This document shows, piece by piece, positions 33,001-36,540 of a stretch of DNA of 64,000 bases (position 1 is its first letter; every line of letters starts with the position of its first letter). The DNA is from Ascaphus truei (Eukaryota > Chordata > Amphibia > Anura > Ascaphidae). Below the pieces are notes generated by a model. It saw nothing but the letters and a program-made list of their open reading frames with translations, was not told the DNA's origin and did not search any database. The stretch is from assembly GCA_036426205.1 (NCBI GenBank), contig CM071568.1:124279518-124343517 (forward strand). Reading direction: 5' to 3'. Both the position numbers and the translations under genes were made by a program.

Positions 33001-35959
33001 TGGAAACAGGTTCAAAACCGCTACTTCTGCCATTAGAACTCATGGAGGCTCAATGGCGACCTATGAAAGGCTGCAAAATGGAGCCTGAAAAGGCGGGAAA
33101 AGGGAACAAAGGGCTATAATCACTCAATTAACATTAACCCCTTCCCTCCCACATCAACCCTAGTGTATGTGTGAGTGCAAACACCAGGATAACACAATAC
33201 ATTTATACAGAGGAATACACATTTGGATACTGAAGCAAGGCAAAAACACATTACTGGACCTCAGTCCAGTTAACCCCTTCCTTCCCAGGTGAGTAGAGGG
33301 GGGCCAAATAGGGTGTAACACCTGTACAGGGTAATTGAAATCGATCACATACTACAGTACTGTACAGTGCATAGCGTGTTGTCAAAAATAGCATGGCAAA
33401 GTTTTAGAAGCGTGAAGCATTTATACTGACTGTATAAAAGTAAAAAGGCAATTTTAAAAAAAGCGATATTAGAGTTCCTTCGAACTTCATCCTTATCTTT
33501 TTACGCTCTATTTCATAGTTTGTTTTCTGGAAAAAAAAATATTATGCTATTATTTCCGGTAGTGCGCATGCATCAAGTCGCGCTATAGTGTGCATGTGTA
33601 CAAGCATTGATATGGCAGGCATACACTACTGTAGTGTCATTGGGAATTCCAGTTACAGTAAATATCTACTATACAGTATTACAGTATCTTCATTATAAAC
33701 GTAAAACATTATTAACCAGGTCGAGATGAGCCAATGTCAGAGGTGTATTGTGCGTACAAGTTGGGGTCACTCATGTAGTTTGCATTATAGTTGACAGGTG
33801 CCTGCTGAAGCTGGTAATCAGGCTTGGCCAGGTAGCAAGGATTTTGGTTCACAAGGTTTTCAGGGACGGTCGACCAATATTGGCAAGCTGGTGTTGGTAC
33901 ATTGCAAGGTCAGGAAATACGAATCTTAAATGGATTAAACCCGACCTTTCTCCTTTTGAAGTTGCCATGAGCAAACGTAATGGCAAAACCTGGGAGCACA
34001 GACCAATAACCCCTGCTATCTCCCTGAGGGGCTGTGCAAAAAAAGCAATCCTCATTAGTTAAAGTTTGCCTTATCAAATGCTTTCACCCATGATGGTTAG
34101 GTGAAAATTTAAAAAAAAAAATCGTAGTTCTGCTAAAGTCACCGTATCTGTCCAGCATTAATTGCAGAAAAGATTAAAAATCCATAACTACAGTTCAGTT
34201 TTGTAGAAGGACTTGACATGTGTATGTCTATTCGGCAATTGCGCTGGTGGTATAGCAATTGAGAATAATGTACTGCACAAAACATTGTGTTTAGATACTT
34301 TAATTATGAAGACGCCTAAATTTGATAACATCTTCAGCTACCAAGATCAATTTACAATGGATCACTGTGGTAGACTCTGTTTTTTAAACACCTGCAAATT
34401 GACTAAAGTACATAACTGTACTATCCACTGGATAGTGCAAAGGGAATTCATTTTTGCCATCTGGCAGATACATGAAGAACTGCACCCAAACAAATCAGAA
34501 TCCATGTAATTCAAAGAAATCAACAACGGTAAACACGTGTGATTGGTGGCGTTCACGAAAGAATGACGAGTAAATCCCACGTGGAATACAGCAAACTTTA
34601 CGAAAACGACTGAGAAATGGTCGGATAACGGTTGCTGCATCTGTAGGTACATTCCTACATATATGGTGGTCCTGTTCACAGGTGAAAAAACCTCTGCATT
34701 CAGGTGTTCCAAATGTTGAATAGGGTTGTAGGAACCTCAGTGACACCGGATCTATGGGTGGCATTACTAAATAATTCAATCAAAAGAGGAAACTCTCCTT
34801 CCATATATATCAGCCACGTGGGGGAAAAAAAACAAAAAAAAAAAAACAACCAAGTCTCCAAAAGGTTAAGGATAGAATATGGCAAACGCTTTGCCACGAG
34901 AACATGACTGGGTCTTAATGATACAGTAGAGGTACTGGGGTGTTTGGGAGCCATGGTAGAATGAGATGAAGATTGGGGATTGATGCTAGACTATGTACTA
35001 TATTACAACTGTAAATGTGGATTTGGACTTTGGTAAAAACAAATTTCATACCGTGATTCTCTGAGCTGCAAGCAAAATGTTATTGGTGTCTCCCTCTCGT
35101 CCCCCCCATACCCCTTTTCTTTTTGTACCCACCCACTCTTAGTTTTTGAAAAAAAAAACAATTATATATAACATACAAAAAAAACTTACAAAAAAAAAGA
35201 AAAAGAAAGGCATAGTGTTTGTCCCATATCCATTCTAGCGAATGTGTCTTATTAAAAATAGCTCAAAGTTTTTATAGTGGGTATCATTGAGACCTGGTTT
35301 TGATAAAAATTTAAATTAACATAAAGGAAAATGAACTCATTATTTGATTATGTCAAACAGTTTACGACATTATTTGTGAATACGCTAGGAGTGTTAAATT
35401 GTGGTTAAGCAATTGAAGTGTTTACCATATCGTTCTAATATGTTGTTTCCATGCTCCTATATTTAGATACCACATTTAATTAGCCAAGATTTATAGTGCT
35501 GTACGCTATTAATTTGTGTCTTTTCCCTCCTCCCCCCACCAGGCACAATATGTACTGATTTCTCCTGAAGTAAGTGTCACAAGAGCGCAGTTTAAAAATA
35601 TAAATACATTTTAAAAAAAAGCTTGTTATAATATATAGTTAATTGCAACAATTTTTTTTTCTAGGAAAAATCAAGGTTTGGAAGTGCAGTAATAACAGTA
35701 AAATCAAAACACAAGGTAGGAAATCAATTCACGTAAAACAAAATTAAGCAGCGATACATAGTGTATAAAATCACCCTGGTATATACTGTTTTCCTAATAT
35801 ATACTAAATAAAAATGTAATTAAAGGAAGTATATCTTGATATATATATATAATATATCATATTGTTATACTATTTCAGAACAATGTTGTCGTAGCAGCTG
35901 AGAGAAGCTCCAAGAAAGCAAGACTCGCTGGTGTACTCTATATTTACAGTCTTGGCTGA
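771..35959 (+). CDS. GPLD1: Phosphatidylinositol-glycan-specific phospholipase D (C-terminal two thirds, 13 exons)
   Basis: GPI-PLD is a secreted plasma glycoprotein that hydrolyses the inositol-phosphate bond of GPI anchors and releases anchored proteins. The window holds coding exons 771-900, 2433-2566, 6169-6355, 7118-7228, 7477-7551, 8512-8668, 9792-9933, 10273-10378, 15457-15550, 20540-20716, 35543-35569, 35665-35715 and 35879-35959 (stop TGA), about 490 codons. Calcium-binding FG-GAP loops are visible: DLNQDGQDDLVVGAPG, DFNVDGQLDLAVGAPS, DVNGDRKKDLVIGSPY and DLDNDGL. They form the integrin-alpha-like beta-propeller. The human protein is about 840 residues; the zinc-dependent phospholipase domain lies before the window. 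Exon phases chain correctly except between 20716 and 35543, where about 50 residues are missing and one leftover base proves that at least one exon was not seen. Candidate N-glycosylation sites include NIT, NVT and NRT. The gene converges on MRS2, as in human. Identification is from remembered family sequence, not a search. Confidence 0.95.
930..1660 (-). mobile_element. LINE remnant (L2/CR1-like reverse transcriptase), minus strand
   Basis: In minus-strand frames the stretch reads first a pre-RT segment ending in GIPSILKK and then the RT box GVPQGSVLGHLL, with several frame changes between them. Both are hallmarks of the L2/CR1/Jockey type of non-LTR retrotransposon. The copy is 5'-truncated and full of indels. 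It resembles the larger remnant at 11.2-13.0 kb (similar pre-RT and GVPQ region), so both are probably one family. It lies in a GPLD1 intron. Confidence 0.75.
2433..2566 (+). CDS. GPLD1: GPLD1 exon b
   Basis: Acceptor ttatcattgcag, donor GGATG|GTTTGT. It begins in phase 0 with NSMQFITNAVLALN and ends SPYARLGW, the W codon being split TG|G with the next exon. The YARLGW motif leads into the first FG-GAP blade in GPLD1 proteins. Confidence 0.88.
2567..3530. other. GPLD1 intron, no clear feature
   Basis: AT-rich intron. A purine-rich stretch lies at about 3009-3075. No exon or well-bounded repeat was recognised. Confidence 0.4.
3540..4030. repeat. CpG-rich interspersed repeat with short tandem and hairpin segments
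   Basis: GC- and CpG-rich island in an AT-rich intron. It has about three tandem copies of gaggcgcgct near 3580-3605 and several short palindromes, such as ggttcgccctcattgggcgaacc split around 3690-3713 and gtcagcgcc/gcgctgac near 3877-3895. This looks like a non-autonomous DNA transposon or repeat terminus rather than a gene promoter, since no first exon follows. Family not identified. Confidence 0.4.
4059..5275 (-). repeat. LTR-like interspersed repeat, minus strand
   Basis: Reading on the minus strand, this unit has a GC-rich front part containing ggggactacaa and a tail with gtggaggcgctg and caccccaggttcccat, ending in cccgttaca at 4059. The same blocks occur in the same order on the plus strand at about 59.1-60.0 kb. 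The ...TACA ends and the overall build suggest an LTR or a related retroelement terminus, but no coding part was seen. The short ATG frames inside are not credible genes. Confidence 0.5.
5340..5448. repeat. Polypyrimidine (CCCCTCT) tract
   Basis: About 110 bases of almost pure C and T following a (TA)n stretch at 5321-5353. It creates long spurious proline/serine-rich frames. Confidence 0.8.
5455..5539. repeat. Near-perfect hairpin with about 35-base arms
   Basis: The left arm begins cagaggacagcaagtcaa at 5455. The right arm ends ttgacttgctgtcctctg at 5539 and is its reverse complement. The arms also share ccaatgcaatacaa. A few extra bases interrupt the left arm. Confidence 0.85.
5827..5874 (-). 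ncRNA. Degenerate hammerhead-ribozyme-like Penelope terminus
   Basis: The minus strand reads CTGCCGA, a stem-loop, then GTGAAACGCG. This has the order of the hammerhead core (CUGANGA, stem II, GAAAC, GCG) known from Penelope-like elements. The first core box carries a substitution (CTGC for CTGA), so activity is doubtful. No element coding sequence is attached here. Confidence 0.4.
6169..6355 (+). CDS. GPLD1: GPLD1 exon c (FG-GAP blade)
   Basis: Acceptor ttgcacag, donor GAG|GTGATA. It starts by completing the split W codon, then AMTTADLNQDGQDDLVVGAP, followed by GRVYIVYSKKAGLPSVN and LLQGFE. The DxNxDGxxD loop is the calcium site of an FG-GAP repeat. Ends in phase 0. Confidence 0.95.
6356..7117. 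other. GPLD1 intron
   Basis: AT-rich intron with no recognised exon or repeat boundary. Confidence 0.5.
7118..7228 (+). CDS. GPLD1: GPLD1 exon d (FG-GAP blade)
   Basis: Acceptor ttactcttcag, donor ACA|GTAAGA. It encodes 37 codons in phase 0: PSGRFGSAVAVLDFNVDG then LDLAVGAPSVGSQHLTYT, a second canonical FG-GAP calcium loop, close to mammalian GPLD1. Confidence 0.95.
7477..7551 (+). CDS. GPLD1: GPLD1 exon e
   Basis: Acceptor tctatttag, donor GGG|GTGAGT. It encodes 25 codons, GSVYVYFGAKGKG then PNVTITCG, the outer strand of the propeller blade. Phase 0 at both ends. Contains an NVT sequon. Confidence 0.92.
7552..8511. other. GPLD1 intron ending in a TTGTTGTAT-type repeat
   Basis: Mostly AT-rich sequence. 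From about 8443 to 8505 imperfect repeats of ttgttgtat/ttgcttgt run directly into the acceptor of the next exon, so the usual C/T tract is replaced by a T/G-rich minisatellite. Confidence 0.6.
8512..8668 (+). CDS. GPLD1: GPLD1 exon f (FG-GAP blade)
   Basis: Acceptor gtaccgtgcag, donor AGAG|GTGATA. It encodes VTYCNLGWTLLAADVNGD, DLVIGSPYAPGGGKQRGMAI and FYSSRKRNQR. The CNLGWTLLAADVNGD block is nearly invariant in GPLD1. The last base is the first of a split glycine codon. Confidence 0.95.
9360..9422. repeat. (AT)n microsatellite
   Basis: Almost uninterrupted AT/TA dinucleotides inside a GPLD1 intron. Confidence 0.9.
9493..9665. mobile_element. Palindromic MITE (hAT-like)
   Basis: The two halves are inverted copies. 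The left begins gtggacaaccccagtcctca, and the right ends with tgaggactggagttggcc. Each half contains a copy of aggtcaggttttaagga and its complement. A short non-autonomous DNA transposon is the simplest reading. Family assignment is by look only. Confidence 0.75.
9792..9933 (+). CDS. GPLD1: GPLD1 exon g
   Basis: Acceptor tattactccag, donor AAGAG|GTATTC. It begins with two bases completing a glycine and encodes TLSAEEAEWSINGEHDYAWF, then GYCLHSHTHRNRTLLMVGSP and TWRICK. The WFGY and LLMVGSPTW blocks match mammalian GPLD1. Contains an NRT sequon. Confidence 0.92.
10273..10378 (+). CDS. GPLD1: GPLD1 exon h
   Basis: Acceptor ttttttaatag, donor AGA|GTAAGC. It completes a serine codon, then encodes LDCEFPSDDLQQNLGKAYGF and YPPSKKLSFFEYGAR. 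The GKAYGFYPP block corresponds to GRVYGYFPP in human. Ends in phase 0. Confidence 0.88.
10767..10935. mobile_element. MITE with gggccatatttactaagc termini
   Basis: The left end gggccatatttactaagc is inverted at the right end (cgcttagtaaatatgaccc). A similar pair occurs at 14215-14280, and a single similar end at about 48911. These are short non-autonomous DNA transposons. Confidence 0.6.
11200..13000 (-). mobile_element. L2/CR1-like LINE remnant, minus strand
   Basis: Minus-strand frames give, in order from the right, a pre-RT segment (SHLLKTLPPTLIPTFTH), LQPDFCTVHSTETALTI, and the RT palm motif LLDLFAAFDTVDHPLL near 12.2 kb. The 3' untranslated part ends at about 11.2 kb, where a block (cctgcccagaagagtttata) is shared with 46.5-46.7 kb. 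Frameshifts and stops show the copy is dead. It occupies the GPLD1 intron between 10378 and 15457. Confidence 0.8.
13140..14020. repeat. Unclassified repeat with purine-rich segments
   Basis: Mixed sequence: a CpG-bearing piece at about 13360-13710 resembling retroelement untranslated or terminal sequence, then a G/A-rich tract at 13830-13990 (gggagagag-type). A short inverted pair links gtcagcagcaacgcaggccgtg at about 13684 with cacggcctgcgttgctgctgac near 13806. No protein-level hit. Confidence 0.4.
14215..14280. mobile_element. Short MITE fragment with gggccat termini
   Basis: Begins gggccatttatactaagc and ends with gttagtaaatatggcccc, an inverted pair of the same type as at 10767-10935. 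Confidence 0.5.
14438..14475. repeat. (AT)n microsatellite
   Basis: Pure TA dinucleotides in a GPLD1 intron. Confidence 0.9.
14631..14866. mobile_element. hAT-type MITE, copy 1
   Basis: The left end cagagtgcacaaac and right end gattgcgcaccactg form imperfect terminal inverted repeats. The flanks ctctacaa (14623-14630) and ctctagaa (14867-14874) look like an 8-bp target duplication with one change. The interior (tttaaatgctttggggaaga) is shared with copies at 16.3, 41.6 and 58.0 kb. Confidence 0.75.
15457..15550 (+). CDS. GPLD1: GPLD1 exon i
   Basis: Acceptor accatttgcag, donor CAGG|GTATGT. It encodes EQSKLGSSFASGVISVDG and VRKHVLLVGAPTQ. The KLGSS...LLVGAPT pattern matches the seventh propeller region of mammalian GPLD1. 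The last base begins a split glycine codon. Confidence 0.9.
15551..16290. other. GPLD1 intron
   Basis: AT-rich sequence with no recognised exon or repeat boundary. A poly-C run occurs at about 15739. Confidence 0.45.
16295..16582. mobile_element. hAT-type MITE, copy 2, perfect 8-bp target duplication
   Basis: The left end caggggtgcg and right end gcgcacccctg are inverted repeats. The element is flanked by identical ctctaaaa at 16287-16294 and 16583-16590. The interior carries the family block tttaaattaaatgc in inverse orientation to copies 1 and 3. Confidence 0.9.
16700..17760. repeat. Unclassified retroelement-like repeat with an internal inverted repeat
   Basis: An inverted pair of about 60 bases lies at 16905-16960 and 17225-17280: aaggtgggttctccagga versus tcctggagaacccacctt. 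The following part (17400-17760) resembles LTR/U5-like sequence but has no recognisable coding domain. ORFs here are short and unsupported. Confidence 0.4.
17760..18150 (-). mobile_element. Probable LINE (CR1-like) fragment, minus strand
   Basis: The reverse strand resembles interspersed CR1-like coding sequence, but no diagnostic RT box is visible. It may continue at about 19985-20475 on the other side of the insertion at 18.29-19.47 kb. This is a weak call from general appearance. Confidence 0.3.
18273..19484. mobile_element. Inverted-repeat insertion flanked by an 18-bp direct duplication
   Basis: The sequence ttgtagccctaagcagtc occurs at 18273-18290 and again at 19467-19484, as a target-site duplication would. 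Inside, 18581-19010 is the inverted copy of 19090-19463, with arms sharing acaagttgtattaaaaatat, catctaaaaaagtgg and aatagcggttccat. The left arm alone carries a Penelope-type ribozyme-like motif at 18679-18716. This suggests a non-autonomous insertion mobilised by a Penelope-like element. Confidence 0.7.
18679..18716 (-). ncRNA. Degenerate hammerhead-like motif
   Basis: The minus strand reads CTTGATAAAGTGTTTTCAAC, then ACGAAACGCGTAGGAGG. The order matches CUGANGA, stem II (GTGTT/AACAC), GAAAC and GCGTA of Penelope hammerheads, but the first box is TTGATAA, so cleavage is uncertain. Confidence 0.45.
19985..20475 (-). mobile_element. Probable LINE (CR1-like) fragment, minus strand
   Basis: The minus strand includes VPDEQRRASLVPLHKSWRRG, which resembles the segment just before the RT domain of CR1-like LINEs (P-hydrophobic-K-x-G type). 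No RT box is preserved. It lies just before a GPLD1 exon. Confidence 0.4.
20540..20716 (+). CDS. GPLD1: GPLD1 exon j
   Basis: Acceptor attgttgcag, donor CTTG|GTAAGA. It encodes ITSKIAFIPRELHHAGAAII, YELKARTAPSPLSTFSGDRA and FSLFGADVHLSDLDNDGL. The STFSGDR and HLSDLDNDG blocks are strongly conserved in GPLD1. It ends with one base of the next codon, which the exon at 35543 (phase 0) cannot complete. Confidence 0.93.
20995..21178 (-). mobile_element. tRNA-derived SINE, minus strand
   Basis: The minus strand starts with the A-box-like TGGCTCAGTGAAGG and carries the B box GGTTCAAATCCC about 45 bases later, the spacing of a pol III tRNA promoter, followed by an unrelated tail. It is not a functional tRNA, because the acceptor stem does not close. 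Confidence 0.7.
21400..22680 (-). mobile_element. Terminal (pLTR-like) region of minus-strand Penelope-like element
   Basis: Lies 3' of the GIY-YIG reading frame at 22686-23375. It contains the CpG-rich block at 21840-22050 and the ribozyme-like motif at 22011-22047. Similar blocks flank Penelope-like elements. The outer border is uncertain. Confidence 0.5.
22011..22047 (-). ncRNA. Hammerhead-ribozyme-like motif of Penelope-like element
   Basis: The minus strand reads CTGACGA, AGCAGTGTGC, GAAACGCGTAGCG. The first box matches the hammerhead core CUGANGA exactly, GAAAC is intact, stem II is GCA/TGC and helix III is the minimal CGCG seen in this element class. Confidence 0.65.
22686..23375 (-). 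pseudogene. Penelope-like element: linker and GIY-YIG endonuclease (5'-truncated)
   Basis: This 229-codon frame is the C-terminal part of a Penelope-like retroelement protein. It shows PNLKNKLAPT, a zinc-finger-like cysteine pair (CYSCTACKYK), and a GIY-YIG nuclease core VIYLLQCPCGLQYIGRTSR, then RILEHVGNIKKGLISHN. In such elements the endonuclease nicks the target so that the RT can prime. The N-terminal RT domain is absent; the frame stops being homologous just before an AT-rich stretch at 23390. Its partner element at 27.4-29.9 kb runs in the opposite direction with a similar but clearly diverged protein. The end of the coding region also seems truncated near 22686. Confidence 0.88.
23460..23745. 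repeat. Head-to-head inverted junction of Penelope 3' ends
   Basis: 23470-23600 reads on the minus strand like the Penelope 3' coding end (ggatatacaagcttaaaa, atatcacctcaa), while 23620-23740 carries the same piece on the plus strand (gcttaaaacattatcacctc, aacatcaggcgtatg). The two are imperfect inverted copies meeting near 23605. A long (TA)n follows at 23731-23767. Confidence 0.7.
23620..24655 (+). mobile_element. Left pLTR-like copy of the plus-strand Penelope-like element
   Basis: About 1 kb matching 29889-30985 base for base apart from many one- to three-base gaps, mostly missing bases in this copy. It begins with the last codons of the element's own ORF (ATTATCACCTCAA), so the element is arranged as a partial tandem, typical of Penelope-like elements. 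Homology between the two copies ends at about 24655 and 30985. Confidence 0.8.
24002..24042 (+). ncRNA. Hammerhead-ribozyme-like motif in left pLTR
   Basis: Reads CCCTGAGGA, AGTGTG-loop-CACAC, GAAACGCGTAGGG. The core boxes CTGAGGA and GAAAC are intact. Stem II is GTGTG/CACAC, helix III is the minimal CGCG, the predicted cleavage follows TA, and CCC/GGG can close stem I. Hammerheads of this form are known from Penelope-like elements. Confidence 0.75.
24656..26720. repeat. Penelope 5' untranslated region and unclassified repeats
   Basis: Between the left pLTR and the element ORF. It includes a GC-rich part at 25590-25970 with repeated cgagggcccc motifs and an inverted pair around ccccataacgggg at about 26180 and 26270. 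No host exon was found although GPLD1 exons are expected somewhere between 20717 and 35542. Confidence 0.4.
26726..27255. mobile_element. 530-bp palindromic MITE
   Basis: The left arm starts taagttttcgccagtg and the right arm ends cactggcgacaacttta. Further in, the arms share ctcggcagcag/ctgctgccgag, actcgccgag/ctcggcgagt and aaaatggcgg-like sequence around a centre near 26985. It sits just before, or inside, the 5' part of the Penelope-like ORF. Confidence 0.75.
27360..29949 (+). pseudogene. Penelope-like element ORF (RT plus GIY-YIG endonuclease), frameshifted
   Basis: Four overlapping frames (27430-27663, 27525-27959, 27977-28660 and 28657-29949) together make one Penelope-like polyprotein. 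In order: an N-terminal region (LGKGLTFAPVCG, FNLYIDVHKFARKL), the RT fingers (IKPADKGGGIVVMD, FYFIPKIHKHLTSPPGRPII), the first palm aspartate (VTADVKSLYT), the second palm motif (RYIDDVIFIW), a linker, and a GIY-YIG endonuclease (VIYLLQCPCGLQYVGRTGRT, YEHIYNIKRGLITHS). The catalytic YIDD is intact. Two frame changes, a stop at about 28660 and an apparent short deletion before APSYANLFM show that it is dead. It is inserted in a GPLD1 intron and flanked by ~1-kb direct repeats. Confidence 0.93.
29950..30985 (+). mobile_element. Right pLTR-like copy of the Penelope-like element
   Basis: Starts right behind the ORF stop, contains a (TA)n at 30002-30038 and the ribozyme-like motif at 30287-30329, and matches 23.7-24.65 kb. 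After about 30985 the similarity ends and other repeat sequence follows. Confidence 0.8.
30287..30329 (+). ncRNA. Hammerhead-ribozyme-like motif in right pLTR
   Basis: Reads CCCGTGAGGA, AGTGTGG, TTAC, CCACAC, GAAACGCGTAGGG. Stem II is one pair longer than in the left copy (GTGTGG/CCACAC), but the first core box has an extra G (CGTGAGGA), which should harm catalysis. Confidence 0.65.
30986..32120. repeat. Interspersed repeats, unclassified
   Basis: Begins with a gggcta/ctggcc-type MITE fragment at about 31010-31115, followed by AT-rich sequence with a 226-codon minus-strand open frame (31037-31717) in which I recognise no domain. No GPLD1 exon seen. Confidence 0.4.
32130..33320. repeat. Unclassified repeat rich in CATTGAAGTCAATGG-type palindromes
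   Basis: Contains many variants of a short self-complementary word (ccattgaagtc, tgaagtcaatg, cattgacttacaatgg, aagtcaatggcg) spaced irregularly, mixed with aaccggagatac-type sequence. Likely a non-autonomous element made of, or expanded from, this word. No coding sense. Confidence 0.5.
33330..34540. other. GPLD1 intron, mostly unassigned
   Basis: AT-rich. A weak retroelement-like stretch at 33880-34060 has short plus-strand frames (KWIKPDLSPFEVAMSKRNGK) that could be a decayed LINE. The expected GPLD1 exon was not found here. Confidence 0.35.
34545..35200 (+). mobile_element. L1/Tx1-like LINE 3' end
   Basis: Plus-strand frames give GTFLHIWWSCSQVKK and then VGTSVTPDLWVALLN, the C-terminal signature of L1-clade ORF2 (HIWWSC... 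followed by the P-x-x-A-L-L segment), with a frameshift between. An A-rich tail with interruptions ends at about 35205. The copy is 5'-truncated. Confidence 0.8.
35543..35569 (+). CDS. GPLD1: GPLD1 microexon k (27 bp)
   Basis: Acceptor cccccaccag, donor GAA|GTAAGT. It encodes exactly nine codons, AQYVLISPE, identical in pattern to the mammalian segment before SRFGSS. Phase 0 at both ends. Because it is so short it is easily missed by gene finders. Confidence 0.88.
35665..35715 (+). CDS. GPLD1: GPLD1 exon l
   Basis: Acceptor tttttttctag, donor AAG|GTAGGA. It encodes EKSRFGSAVITVKSKHK in phase 0, matching the SRFGSSLITV region of mammalian GPLD1. Confidence 0.9.
35879..35959 (+). CDS. GPLD1: GPLD1 last exon with stop
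   Basis: Acceptor actatttcag. It encodes NNVVVAAERSSKKARLAGVL and YIYSLG followed by TGA. The mammalian protein ends in the same Y-x-YSLG pattern. No convincing AATAAA was seen in the 600 bases before the LINE at 36.54 kb. Confidence 0.92.
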   Translation, partial: NNVVVAAERSSKKARLAGVLYIYSLG

Positions 35960-36540
35960 ATATTTGTTTGCAGAATGCATTTATGTACAACAATTTATGT
36001 ACAACTTGTAGTAATCTGCAGTGTCCGGTATACAGATACAAGTGGTCTTGTAATTTTGTAAGCAAAGAAATGTAAACACAACAAATAGATTGTTATACCA
36101 TCTATTGTTTCAATGTATTTTTATACCAGTGAAAAATGATCCGTTAATTAATAGAAGAATTGCACATACATTTGCCACATTTTATTAACGTTTTGGGATT
36201 GAAAACAAAAAGTGAGATTCAAATATAAATTGGGGAAGAACCGACAAGAACAAATCATGGTTGCACTAACTTAGAAAGAAGTCGCTATGCTTTATTGTTG
36301 GTTTACCATGAACATGTAACATCAGGCCTCTTCCACTTGCGGCCCATAGGCCAAATGCAGCCCATGAAGGGTTTTTATGTGGCCCTTTATACTAGTTGCT
36401 TATACAGCCAAGTGTCGTTTTCTACACTGAAACTTACTTGTAATTTTAAGCCATGTCAATATAGATGGCACAGATGTAGTAAAGATTTGCTAAAATATAA
36501 GTATTATAATGTATGTAAAATTACATTGCAACACAGCCTA

